64,000 nucleotides of DNA from JAFLCM01 sp964510955 (lineage in GTDB: Bacteria > Planctomycetota > Phycisphaerae > Phycisphaerales > UBA1924), in assembly GCA_964510955.1 (NCBI GenBank), contig CAZEDW010000003.1, positions 62,001 through 126,000 of the forward strand, written 5' to 3'. Shown here one piece after another: positions 1 to 7,709 of this stretch. The translations under genes and the position numbers were made by a program. The notes under the pieces were generated by a model, which saw only the letters and a list, made by a program, of their open reading frames with translations, searched no databases and had not been told where the DNA came from. Every line of letters starts with the position of its first letter. The stretch's first letter is position 1.

Positions 1-275
1 TAGCACCCGGGCTTGATCTTTTTGTTTTCAGGCCACGCCTCAGTGACAACAGTCAGCTTGCCGGCGTCCGCCGCCAGCAGCCGGTTCTGGCGCCTGGCCT
101 CCTGCAGCGGCAGCAGGATCCGGGCCATCGCCTCGTAGTCATGCACAGAGTGGGCCAGGTCCAGGGCCTCGGCGGCGGCGCGTTCGGCCTCGAAATAGTG
201 CGTCTCAACCAGCGCGCGGCTCGCCAAGTCCATCAGGCTCTCGATTCGGGCGGCGGGCTTGGCGGCTTTGGTCAT
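1..275 (-). CDS. Conserved hypothetical protein, N-terminal part only
   Basis: The gene runs off the left edge of the window, so only the first 91 codons are visible. The ATG lies at 275-273. I do not recognise the family. The visible part is all-helical in character (MTKAAKPAARIESLMDLASR, then an Ala/Glu-rich segment with HYFEAERAAAEALDLA) and resembles a single TPR-like helical hairpin followed by a charged linker. There is no signal peptide and no membrane segment. The next gene on the same strand ends 170 bases upstream, so the two could be co-transcribed. Function is unknown; what I see is only a soluble helical protein. Confidence 0.65.
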   Translation of the reverse strand, partial: MTKAAKPAARIESLMDLASRALVETHYFEAERAAAEALDLAHSVHDYEAMARILLPLQEARRQNRLLAADAGKLTVVTEAWPENKKIKPGC

Positions 276-444
276 GGGCTGGTCGGCCTGATCCGTCGAA
301 ACTTCCCCGTCCCGGGGAAGGCGAGCCGTCGGTGAGGCACCGTACGCTCCGGAACGCCCGGGCAGGGCCCACGGGCGCTGATCCGGACCGGTCGTCGCGC
401 CGGGCTCGGCGCCCATCCACGAGGGCATCGCGCTGGCCATGGTA

Positions 445-1098
445 TCAGCCCCCCTTGCCCGTGGTGCGGGGCGTTTTCGGCGTGCCGCCGAGCTTGCGGG
501 CACGCCCGGTCCCCGTCGTGGGAGCCGCGCACGCCACCGCGAGTTCATTCAGCATCGACGCCCACTGCTCGCACAGGGGCGGCAGGTCGAAAGCCAGCAC
601 GTCGGCCAGCGCACACCAGTCCTGCGCCGACAGGTGACGCTTGATCTGCATCAGGTCTCGCCCGAGGTCGGCGACCGCCTGGTTGCGAGCCTCTCCTCCG
701 GCCTCGACCCCCAGCGCGCCCGCCAATTCCAACACCTGCTTGACCTTCTCCCAGCACTCCAGAACGTGCCGCAGATGCTCCATCGCCTCGGAGGTCTTGG
801 AACTCTGGATCAGCTCCGCGGCCCGCTGCTGGCGCGGCGCAAGCTCTCTCACCGCGTCGGCGGCGAACATGAGCGAATCGCGCAGCAGCCGGGTCGCGTC
901 CTCGGTCTTCAGGTGCAGCTCGGCGCCGAAGGGGTCCGCCGGCGGCGGTGAGACAAGCTCGCCCGCGGGGATCACCCGACCGTCGATCCGGGCCTCGATC
1001 ACCAGCCGATCCCCGGCCCGTTGCCGTGCCGCGGCGAGGGCGGACCCCAGGGTCGAACCGGCGTTGGGCAGTTGCTCTCCGTCCAGGTAGGTCCGCAT
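445..1098 (-). CDS. Conserved hypothetical protein (217 aa)
   Basis: The open frame extends upstream to 1233, but the ATG at 1098 is preferred because it begins a clean protein (MRTYLDGEQLPNAGS) preceded by GGGG. The first 60 residues look like a small beta domain with a UbiE/stress-type 'DGR(V)I' pattern. Residues 70-190 are helical (AADAVRELAPRQQRAAELI; LECWEKVKQVLELAGAL), and the last 25 residues are a basic, Pro/Thr/Gly-rich tail. There is no signal peptide or membrane helix. I do not recognise a catalytic motif and assign no function. It lies between a partial helical protein gene downstream and a secreted SGNH/dockerin gene upstream on the same strand. Confidence 0.7.
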   Translation of the reverse strand: MRTYLDGEQLPNAGSTLGSALAAARQRAGDRLVIEARIDGRVIPAGELVSPPPADPFGAELHLKTEDATRLLRDSLMFAADAVRELAPRQQRAAELIQSSKTSEAMEHLRHVLECWEKVKQVLELAGALGVEAGGEARNQAVADLGRDLMQIKRHLSAQDWCALADVLAFDLPPLCEQWASMLNELAVACAAPTTGTGRARKLGGTPKTPRTTGKGG

Positions 1099-1217
1099 AT
1101 CCCCGATACGTCGGCTTTTCGGGACCCTGACGTGAGGAATCCCGTCGATCCGGGCCCACAAAGGACCGCCGCCGCGATGCGTCCCGGACCGGTCAGCCTG
1201 TTGGGACAGGCCCTCCC

Positions 1218-2744
1218 CTATGGGCTGGGGCACGAGGTGCCGAACCGGGCGAGCAGCAGGACAAGATCGTTCAGATCAACCCGCCCATCGCCGTTCAAGT
1301 CTCCCCCCGTGACCGGAGCGACCGCCGAACCGAAGTGCGCCAGCATGATGGTCAGGTCGGCGGTGTTGATGGCTCGGTCATCGTTGAGGTCGGGAAGGCA
1401 GCTCAGCGTGACCAGGGCGGAGAACTCCCTTTCCGAGAGCACCTCGTACGCGCTTTGCGTCAGGTGGAAATGGTCCGTCCCGCCCGCCTGGTACCAACCC
1501 ATCGCCGCCATCTCGTCGGAGGTGGTGATCACGTCCAGCCTCAGCACGGAACACCGCGGCAGCTCACCGGCCAGGGCCGCCGCGGCCACCCGGTACGCCA
1601 CCAGCAGCGCATCGTCCGGGTTCGAGACCGGGTGTGAGACGGCAAACAGAAAGTACAGTTCGCCCGTGTCCCACCCGGCGTTCTGCCACAGAGCGGTCAG
1701 GCGCTGCACGATGGCCCTGAGATTGTCGGCGAACGCCTCCGGGCTCGCGCCGTCGGCATACGCCCCCGGTCCCAGCGAAGGTTGATCCTCGTTCCGGTCG
1801 TTCAGTCCGGTGCTCACGCGGACCAGGACCGCCTTGGAGGCTGCCTCGCCTTCACGGATGCGCGAGAAGCACATCCGCAGGTGCTCGTCGGGCACCGTGA
1901 GCAGACCAAGAGCCATGTCACGCGCCGACTGCCCGCCCCGCGCGTACAGCGTCGACACCGACGCCCCACGCTGCCGCGAGAGACTCAGCAGCCGCTGCGT
2001 GTAGAGAATCGCCGGTCCGTGGAGGTCCGTCCCCCACGGCGTAAAGCGCGGGTTGAGCGCGGCGTTGCGGGCGCCCGGCGACAGGTCGATCGACGCGGTG
2101 GACCATCCGTACGCGTCGCCGCCGGACGTCTGCGTGACCGGCCCGCTGACAAGCGGCGTGTACGGCGCCTGCCCGAGCCGGATCGCCAGTTGAAAAGACC
2201 CGCCTGCGCCGGGGAACAGGCCATAGGTCACCTCGTACCTGAGCGCATCGTTCAGCCCGATGGGGTTCGCCGCGTCCAGATACAGCCCGTTGTTCGCCGA
2301 GCCCCCGCCCACGCTGCCCGCGGGAAGGTAGACGTAGTTGAGCGGGTACATGAACGCGTCGCCCGGCATCAGCATGTGAAGGGGCCCCGGCGCGCCGCTG
2401 TATTGAAACGCCGGGACACAGCACGCCGTGCTGAGGATCGAGCATTCGTAGCCCAGCCCAAGGCCCGACCCGTTGTTCTCCCCGGCCGAGAACAGACCGG
2501 AAGCAAAGAGCCCGAACTGGCTGGCGGCCGCCCGGGTGAGCCCGTGGTCCCATCCGTGCCCCGCGAACGCCTGATTGGAATCGCCGATGCAGACCACGTC
2601 CGCGCGGCCGCCGGTCGCGGCGCGGACCCATCCGGCCAACGCACCGGCGGGCTTGAGGGCGGGCAGATCGGAAAACGCGGCGCCGGCGTCGATGCCAACC
2701 ATGGCAGACGCCAGCGCCGCGGAGAGATAGAACCGACGGAACAC
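1218..2744 (-). CDS. Secreted SGNH/GDSL-hydrolase-like protein with C-terminal dockerin-type repeats
   Basis: The start is placed at the GTG at 2744: GGAGGT lies four bases upstream, and the protein then begins with a signal peptide (VFRRFYLSAALASAMVG...AGA). The longer open frame upstream reads through Arg-rich non-coding sequence. After the signal comes VVCIGDSNQAFAG, an SGNH block I with GDSN in place of GDSL. A late DHFHL segment fits the block V Asp/His pair. The C-terminus carries two calcium-loop repeats (LPDLNDDRAINTADLTIMLA and GGDLNGDGRVDLNDLVLLL), the dockerin type I signature. The esterase or acyl-hydrolase role is inferred; the substrate is unknown. A paralog lies at 12707-14179 on the other strand, sharing FQYSGAP, GGQSARDMA and AVSHP segments. 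Confidence 0.85.
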   Translation of the reverse strand: MFRRFYLSAALASAMVGIDAGAAFSDLPALKPAGALAGWVRAATGGRADVVCIGDSNQAFAGHGWDHGLTRAAASQFGLFASGLFSAGENNGSGLGLGYECSILSTACCVPAFQYSGAPGPLHMLMPGDAFMYPLNYVYLPAGSVGGGSANNGLYLDAANPIGLNDALRYEVTYGLFPGAGGSFQLAIRLGQAPYTPLVSGPVTQTSGGDAYGWSTASIDLSPGARNAALNPRFTPWGTDLHGPAILYTQRLLSLSRQRGASVSTLYARGGQSARDMALGLLTVPDEHLRMCFSRIREGEAASKAVLVRVSTGLNDRNEDQPSLGPGAYADGASPEAFADNLRAIVQRLTALWQNAGWDTGELYFLFAVSHPVSNPDDALLVAYRVAAAALAGELPRCSVLRLDVITTSDEMAAMGWYQAGGTDHFHLTQSAYEVLSEREFSALVTLSCLPDLNDDRAINTADLTIMLAHFGSAVAPVTGGDLNGDGRVDLNDLVLLLARFGTSCPSP

Positions 2745-3010
2745 GCGCACCTCCGCGCGTGGCCTTGAGCTTCCCTGACCGGTCAGGCCGCCGGCCGCCC
2801 GGCCCCGGAGGACGGGCGACCGCGGCCTTGGCCGGCGGGCGCGGCACACACGCGTGAAGAGGTGTCCCGCACGATGGTGACAGCACCGCGTCACCTTGGG
2901 CGGCGCCGCCCGGCGCGAAAACCGCGCGCGGTGCCACCATGGTGTCACCGCCTGATCGGGTCAGACCGAACAAAGCTCACGGTCGGCAGCGACGCGGGGC
3001 CTGCAAATGT

Positions 3011-4027
3011 TCAGGCGTATTGAGCCGCAACCTCGTGCGCCAGCGCCTTCACCCGGCTGCGGAGCGCGGCCGGCCGTATCACGCGGCAGTGCGGGCCCAT
3101 CGACAGGACCCACCACACGATCTCGTCCAGCCCCGACACGCGGAACCGCATGGTCAGCGAGCCGTCGTGGTCAAACGCGAAGTCCTGGGTGGGGTGCCAG
3201 TACGTCTCGGAGACTCCCTGTGCAAAGGACGGGTCGAACCGCAGCTCGACGCTGTAGTCCTTGTCGCCGCGGATCATCCGCCACGCGTTGCCCGTGTGGC
3301 GTTCCAGCGAGAACCCGCGGGGCACCCGGTACCGGCGGGCCAGGGGCTTCAGGCGCTGGAACCGCACGAGCTTGAGCGTGCGCACCGCGCGCCGGGCCGA
3401 GTGCCGGCCCACCACATACCAGGCCCGAACGCTGAAGAACAGCGCGTACGGCTCGAACTCGAACTCCTCGGTAACCGCCCCGGGGCGGGCCGGCTCGTAC
3501 CAGGCTTGCAGCGCCGTGCCGCGGAGGATCGCCCGCTGCACCTCAGCGTAGTGCGCCGCCGAATCGCCCTCGTACTCGGCACGCTCGGTCCGAACGTCCA
3601 TGCGGGAGGCCAGCCCGCGCAGCTCATCGCGAAGAATGGCCGGCAGGTTCGATTCGATCTTGCTGAGCGCGCGCGTCGCGTCGCCCAGGTTCGGGATCCG
3701 CCGGGACCCCGCGACCTTCTCGCACAGCAGCGCCAACGCCACCGCCTCGGACAGCGTCAGGTCAACGGGCCGGAGGTAGTAGTCACGGCGGACGCGGTAG
3801 CCCCCGGCCTCGCGGTCGTGGTACACGGGCACCTTCGCCTCCAGCAGGTCCTGCACATACCGCTTGATGCTCCGGGCCGAGACACCGAGCTCGCGGGCGA
3901 GCTGGGCGGCCGTTCTGGCCGGCCCCCCCTGCAACAGCGCAACCAGTTCCAGCACGCGCGGCAGTTTCCCGCCCCTGGACGGTGCACGTCCGGGCGTGGC
4001 GGGCGTTCGAGAGACTGGTGGCGGCAT
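3011..4027 (-). CDS. WYL-domain transcriptional regulator (DeoR/YafY-like)
   Basis: Starting at the ATG at 4027 (GGGAG upstream), the 338-residue protein has an N-terminal winged helix-turn-helix (LPRVLELVALLQGG, TAAQLARELGVSARSIKRYV), a linker, and a WYL domain around residues 165-250 (ALQAWYEPARPG...EPYALFFSVRAWYVVGRHS). A WCX-type C-terminal domain follows (SVELRFDPSFAQGV...). Proteins of this type bind DNA and sense nucleotides, nucleic acids or other ligands through the WYL fold. The open frame continues upstream to 4735, but that part runs antisense to the next gene and is not coding. No target gene is obvious next to it; a divergent exported protein begins at 4278. Confidence 0.9.
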   Translation of the reverse strand: MPPPVSRTPATPGRAPSRGGKLPRVLELVALLQGGPARTAAQLARELGVSARSIKRYVQDLLEAKVPVYHDREAGGYRVRRDYYLRPVDLTLSEAVALALLCEKVAGSRRIPNLGDATRALSKIESNLPAILRDELRGLASRMDVRTERAEYEGDSAAHYAEVQRAILRGTALQAWYEPARPGAVTEEFEFEPYALFFSVRAWYVVGRHSARRAVRTLKLVRFQRLKPLARRYRVPRGFSLERHTGNAWRMIRGDKDYSVELRFDPSFAQGVSETYWHPTQDFAFDHDGSLTMRFRVSGLDEIVWWVLSMGPHCRVIRPAALRSRVKALAHEVAAQYA

Positions 4028-4277
4028 GGGGGGCTCCCAGAAGGTGCAAGCCCAACTATCGGCGACACCGGGGGGCCCTCCCCAGCGCCCGTAAACGACC
4101 GCCGCAGGCCTGAAACCCGGAGCCACCCCCTCCCAATCAGTCAGCGGAGAGCCCCGCCCCGTTACCCGCGGCGAGCAGGGCATCACCCCCCGGCCCGGAT
4201 CGGTGTGACACCCCCGGGGGAACGAGGTTGGTCGGCAAGAACTGGTCCGACGCGCGGGTTGTGAAAGGAGTTGCCCG

Positions 4278-5279
4278 ATGGGTATCTGCAAGACATCCGT
4301 TCGAGTTGCCGCGGTGGGCGGGTTGCTGACCGGCGCCGCGGTTCTGATCGCCGGGCCGCACCGCGTGATGGCGGTCGCGGGCCTGGCCCGTGACAAGGTT
4401 GTTGACGGCATCGACGCCGCCGTCGGCGACCCCATCGCCCTTCGCTCGCAGATCAAGGAGCTCGAGGAGCAGTATCCCAAGCGGATCGCTGACGTCCGCG
4501 CCGAGCTGGGCGAGGTCCGTGCGCAGATCGAAACCCTCAGCCGTGACAAGGCTGTCGCCGAGAAGGTCGTGAGCATGGCCCAGAACGACCTTTCGGACAT
4601 GAAGGACCTCCTCGGCAAGGCCGAGAGCGCCCGCACCGACGCCCCCGCCGCGGTCATCAACGTCCGCTTCAACAACCAGCCCCTCACCCTCGACCAGGCG
4701 TACGGGCGGGCCACGCAGATCAACAACACCCTCACCGCCTACGCCAGCCGCGTCGCCGACGCCGACCGCGACCTGGGCTTCCTGCAGCAGCAGGCCACCC
4801 GCCTCGAAGAGCTGCTGAACACGCTCGAGACCGAGCGGGCCCAGTTCCAGGCCCAGGTGTGGCAGCTCAGCGGCCAGATCGAGATGATCGCCCGCAACGA
4901 CAAGCTGATCGACCTGGTCGAGAAGCGCACGGCGTCGATGGACCGGTTCAACAAGTACGAGGCGGTGAGCCTCGACAACGTGACCGGGCGCATCAACAAG
5001 ATCCGCGCCGAGCAGGAGTCGCGCCTGCAGGCCCTGGCCAACCATACCAAGGGCGACGACTACGAAACCAAGGCCCGGACCATGATCAACGCCGAGTCCG
5101 CCGCCCGCGCCGTGTTCGAGAAGACCCAGCTGCAGGCCAATCCCTCGGCCCCGGCCATCGAGGTCGGTCCGACCGGAACCAAGCAGACCAAGCCCGCCTC
5201 CCCCGGCTCCCCCGGCTCCCCCGGAACCCCCGGAACGCCCGTGGCCAGCGCGGTGACGAAGACCATCGTCGTGAACTGA
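4278..5279 (+). CDS. Exported or membrane-anchored coiled-coil protein with collagen-like tail
   Basis: A strong ribosome site (AAAGGAG at 4263-4269) precedes the ATG. Residues 1-35 form an uncleaved or cleaved N-terminal hydrophobic segment (VAAVGGLLTGAAVLIAGP). Residues 55-270 are a long coiled coil rich in Glu/Lys/Arg/Gln (RSQIKELEEQYPKRIADVRA; FLQQQATRLEELLNTLETER). The end is a short Pro-Gly-Ser/Thr repeat (PGSPGSPGTPGTP), encoded by tandem nine-base units at about 5197-5240. It is a conserved type of planctomycete protein with no assigned activity. A structural role at the envelope is a guess from its composition. A strong hairpin terminator follows at 5324. Confidence 0.85.
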   Translation: MGICKTSVRVAAVGGLLTGAAVLIAGPHRVMAVAGLARDKVVDGIDAAVGDPIALRSQIKELEEQYPKRIADVRAELGEVRAQIETLSRDKAVAEKVVSMAQNDLSDMKDLLGKAESARTDAPAAVINVRFNNQPLTLDQAYGRATQINNTLTAYASRVADADRDLGFLQQQATRLEELLNTLETERAQFQAQVWQLSGQIEMIARNDKLIDLVEKRTASMDRFNKYEAVSLDNVTGRINKIRAEQESRLQALANHTKGDDYETKARTMINAESAARAVFEKTQLQANPSAPAIEVGPTGTKQTKPASPGSPGSPGTPGTPVASAVTKTIVVN

Positions 5280-5323
5280 CCTCCCTTACCCCAACTACGC
5301 CCACGCTCTGATCCCGCTTCAGA

Positions 5324-5354
5324 CACAAGGCCCGGCGACAAGCCGGGCCTTGTG
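5324..5354. terminator. Bidirectional hairpin terminator
   Basis: A perfect 13-bp stem (CACAAGGCCCGGC pairing with GCCGGGCCTTGTG) encloses a 5-base loop. It lies between the convergent coiled-coil gene and the AhpD-like gene. There is no long U-tract on either side, so it may work through the very stable stem alone or with Rho. Confidence 0.75.
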
Positions 5355-5380
5355 CATCTCTGGGGGATACAGGCGCCACC

Positions 5381-5683
5381 TCAGTTCAGCGCGTGCGTCC
5401 CGTGCGTGACCGCCCCGCCCGCGCGGACCGCCGCCGCCACCAGGGTCGCTTCGGCCAGCTCGCGCTGCGTGGCCCCCGCTTCCGCCGCGCGCTCGGCGTG
5501 GACCTTGATGCAATAGGGGCACTGCGTGGTCAAGGCGACCGCGACCGCCATCAACTCCTTGTACTTCACGGGGATCGCCCCCGCCTTGAAGGCCGCTTCG
5601 TCGAAGGTCTTGAAGCCCGCGAACACCTCCGGGGCGAGCTCGGCGAGCGTGTGGAACTTGGCCAGATTCTTCATGTCGTACAT
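5381..5683 (-). CDS. Carboxymuconolactone decarboxylase/AhpD-like alkylhydroperoxidase
   Basis: The protein has 100 residues, starting at the ATG at 5683 with AAGGAA upstream. It has the AhpD-core pattern: helical FAGFKTFDEAAFKAGAIPVK, then LTTQCPYCIKVHAERA, where Cys-x-x-Cys and the following His form the redox and proton-relay site of AhpD-family peroxidases. The length matches single-domain CMD proteins. The presence of CxxC argues for peroxidase or disulfide chemistry rather than decarboxylation. It is divergently transcribed from a TetR gene 139 bases away, and a palindrome sits in the gap, so control by that TetR is likely (inference). Confidence 0.92.
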   Translation of the reverse strand: MYDMKNLAKFHTLAELAPEVFAGFKTFDEAAFKAGAIPVKYKELMAVAVALTTQCPYCIKVHAERAAEAGATQRELAEATLVAAAVRAGGAVTHGTHALN

Positions 5684-5754
5684 CGTGATTCCTTGGATGC
5701 CGGGGCCATCGGCCCTCGTTTGTGCTTGGGCGGAATCTAGACCCGAAATCCGCC

Positions 5755-5777
5755 GTGACCAGTGCACTTGTGGTCAA
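5755..5777. promoter_or_regulatory. Candidate TetR operator between the AhpD-like gene and tetR
   Basis: The inverted repeat TGACCA (5756-5761) / TGGTCA (5771-5776) is separated by 9 bases and centred in the divergent intergenic region. The arm size and spacing suit a TetR dimer. This is inferred only from symmetry and location. Confidence 0.4.
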
Positions 5778-5822
5778 CCCCCGCGCCCACGCGCCGCGCC
5801 GGGCGTATGACTCGGTCCCGCC

Positions 5823-6512
5823 ATGCACCGGACACCTCCCCAGTCGTGCACCGAGCTTCTCGGCCACCCGCCTACGCCGCGCAGCGGTCGCGACCGGCTG
5901 GTGGCGGCGGCGGTCGAGCTGTTCTACCGGCACGGGTTCAACGCCGTGGGCATCGACGCCGTGATCGACGCCGCCGGCGTCACCAAGACAACGTTTTACA
6001 AGCACTTCGAGAGCAAGGACGACCTGATGGTGGCAGCGGTGAAGCGCCGCGACGAGTGGGAGTCCCAGGCCTGGGACCGTGCCGCACGGACGCTTGCCGG
6101 CGACGACCCCGCCGCCCGGCTCATCGCCATCATCGACGTCATCGACCTGTGGTTCAACGACCCGAACTTCCACGGCTGCATGTTCACCAACATCGCCGCC
6201 GAGTTTCCGAACCCCAGCGACCCGGTGCACCAGGCGGCGGCGGCGTACACACGCAAGCTCCGCGACTACCGGCGCGACCTCGCGCTCGCCGCCGGCGCCG
6301 CCCGCGCCGACGCCGAGGCGTTCACCGACTGCTACACCGCGCTGCTGGAGGGCGCGCTGGTGATGCGCCAGACCCAGGGAAGAAACGACGCGGCCCGGGC
6401 GATCAAGCCGGCCGTGGAGGCACTGGTGCGCCTCTACCTGAAGCCCCGGCAAGTCTCCACCGATGTGCCGTCCGAGAACCCGGTCGGACGTAGAGCCACA
6501 AAGATCAGGTAG
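5823..6512 (+). CDS. TetR/AcrR-family transcriptional regulator
   Basis: Residues 20-70 form the TetR DNA-binding domain: RDRLVAAAVELFYRHGFNAV, GIDAVIDAAGVTKTTFYKHF and ESKDDLMVAAV are close to the family consensus. The C-terminal half (WFNDPNFHGCMFTNIAAEFP...) resembles the ligand domain of the TetR_C_33-like group that often controls small oxidoreductases. The total of 229 residues is typical, with about 20 residues before the helix-turn-helix that may not be translated if a downstream start is used. It is divergent from the AhpD-like gene; repression of that gene, and autoregulation through the palindrome at 5755-5777, is inferred. Confidence 0.93.
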   Translation: MHRTPPQSCTELLGHPPTPRSGRDRLVAAAVELFYRHGFNAVGIDAVIDAAGVTKTTFYKHFESKDDLMVAAVKRRDEWESQAWDRAARTLAGDDPAARLIAIIDVIDLWFNDPNFHGCMFTNIAAEFPNPSDPVHQAAAAYTRKLRDYRRDLALAAGAARADAEAFTDCYTALLEGALVMRQTQGRNDAARAIKPAVEALVRLYLKPRQVSTDVPSENPVGRRATKIR

Positions 6513-6557
6513 CGCGGCGCACGCGCGGCTCGCTCCCGGCGCACTACCATCCGCCCT

Positions 6558-7682
6558 ATGCGAGCCATCGTCACCGGCCAGATCGGCATGGACAAGAAGG
6601 ACTACCTCAAGGGCGCCGTCGATTTCGCCGGGCGCCAGGGGGAGACCGTTTCGCTCTACAACATCGGCGACATGATGTACGCCGAGGGCAAGGACGTCCG
6701 GCCCGGGCGCATCCTTGACCTGCCCTGGTCACGGCTGCAGTCGCTGCGCCGGGCGGCGTTCAAGGACGTCATCGCCAACTCGCGCGACGAGGCCAACGTC
6801 ATCATCAACACCCACGCCACCTTCCGCTGGCGCCACGGGCTGTTCGCCGCGTTTGACTTCGACCAGATCCGCGACACAAACCCCGACCTGTTCATCTGCC
6901 TGGTGGACAACATCGAGGTGGTGCACCACCGGCTGCACCGCGACTTCGACATCGACGCCACGCTCAAGGACTGCATGGTCTGGCGCGAGGAAGAGATCCT
7001 CGCCACCGAACTCATGGCCCAGGCCATGGGAAAGCCGTTCTACATCCTGAGCCGGGGGCGCCACGAGCCCACGCTCCGCACGGCGTTCCGGCTGGTCTGC
7101 CGCCCTCAGATGAAGACCGTCTACCCCAGCTTCCCCATGAGCCACGTGGTTGACATGCCCGATGTGCTGGCGGAGATCGATCACTTCCGCGCCGAGCTGG
7201 CCAAGCACTTCATCACCTTCGATCCCGGCGACGTGGACGAGAAGCTGCTGCTGGACCGGGGCCTCGCCGCCGCCAAGGAGAGCAAGGACTATCTCGAGGT
7301 CGAGCCGCACAGCTTCGGCGGGAGCAAGAAGGCTTCGGATAAGCCTCTGCGCGTCAGCGTGCGCCAGATCCTCGACATCGCCGGCGACGTGGACGGCCAG
7401 ATCTACATGCGCGACTTCAAGCTCATCGACCAGTCGCACATGATCGTGAGCCTGGTGCCGGAGTTGCCGGGAGGGACTCCGGGACTCTCCAGCGGCGTCG
7501 AGCGCGAGCTGCAGCACGCCTTCGAGCACACCAAAGAGGTGTACATCGTCTGGAAGCCCAAGAAGAACCCCTCGCCGTTCATCACCGAGACGGCGACCAA
7601 GATCTTCAAGACGGTTGACGAGGCCCTGGCTTACTTCGAGGCCAAGGGTATGTTCGTTGCCACCAATCTCTTCGGGCTTTGA
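6558..7682 (+). CDS. Archaeal-adenylate-kinase-like protein fused to a nucleoside 2-deoxyribosyltransferase-like domain
   Basis: The first 170 residues line up by eye with archaeal AdkA-type adenylate kinases: a P-loop position (AIVTGQIGMDKKDY), NIGDMMYAEGKDV, then a NVIINTHATFRWRHGL strand and NPDLFICLVDNIE. The Walker A is degenerate: Gly-x-x-Gly-x-x-Lys-Lys rather than GKS/T. Residues 280-374 (IYMRDFKLIDQSHMIVSL, SSGVERELQHAFEHTKEVYI) have the layout of the deoxyribosyltransferase/MTH538 group, with a Ser-Gly-x-x-x-Glu segment. A nucleotide-binding or nucleotide-sensing role is likely; actual kinase activity is doubtful. No neighbour explains it. The domain reading is from memory of the families and needs a profile search. 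Confidence 0.7.
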   Translation: MRAIVTGQIGMDKKDYLKGAVDFAGRQGETVSLYNIGDMMYAEGKDVRPGRILDLPWSRLQSLRRAAFKDVIANSRDEANVIINTHATFRWRHGLFAAFDFDQIRDTNPDLFICLVDNIEVVHHRLHRDFDIDATLKDCMVWREEEILATELMAQAMGKPFYILSRGRHEPTLRTAFRLVCRPQMKTVYPSFPMSHVVDMPDVLAEIDHFRAELAKHFITFDPGDVDEKLLLDRGLAAAKESKDYLEVEPHSFGGSKKASDKPLRVSVRQILDIAGDVDGQIYMRDFKLIDQSHMIVSLVPELPGGTPGLSSGVERELQHAFEHTKEVYIVWKPKKNPSPFITETATKIFKTVDEALAYFEAKGMFVATNLFGL

Positions 7683-7709
7683 GCCGCTCGACCGGGGAGA
7701 GAGCCCGGC

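Noticed and set aside
4028..4735. N-terminal extension of the WYL regulator by 236 codons
   Set aside because: It runs antisense through the coiled-coil gene and its ribosome site; the ATG at 4027 with GGGAG matches the family start.
5197..5240. Tandem GGCTCCCCC/GGAACCCCC units as a member of the short-unit array family
   Set aside because: The units are multiples of three and encode a collagen-like PGS/PGT tail; ordinary codon-level slippage explains them.
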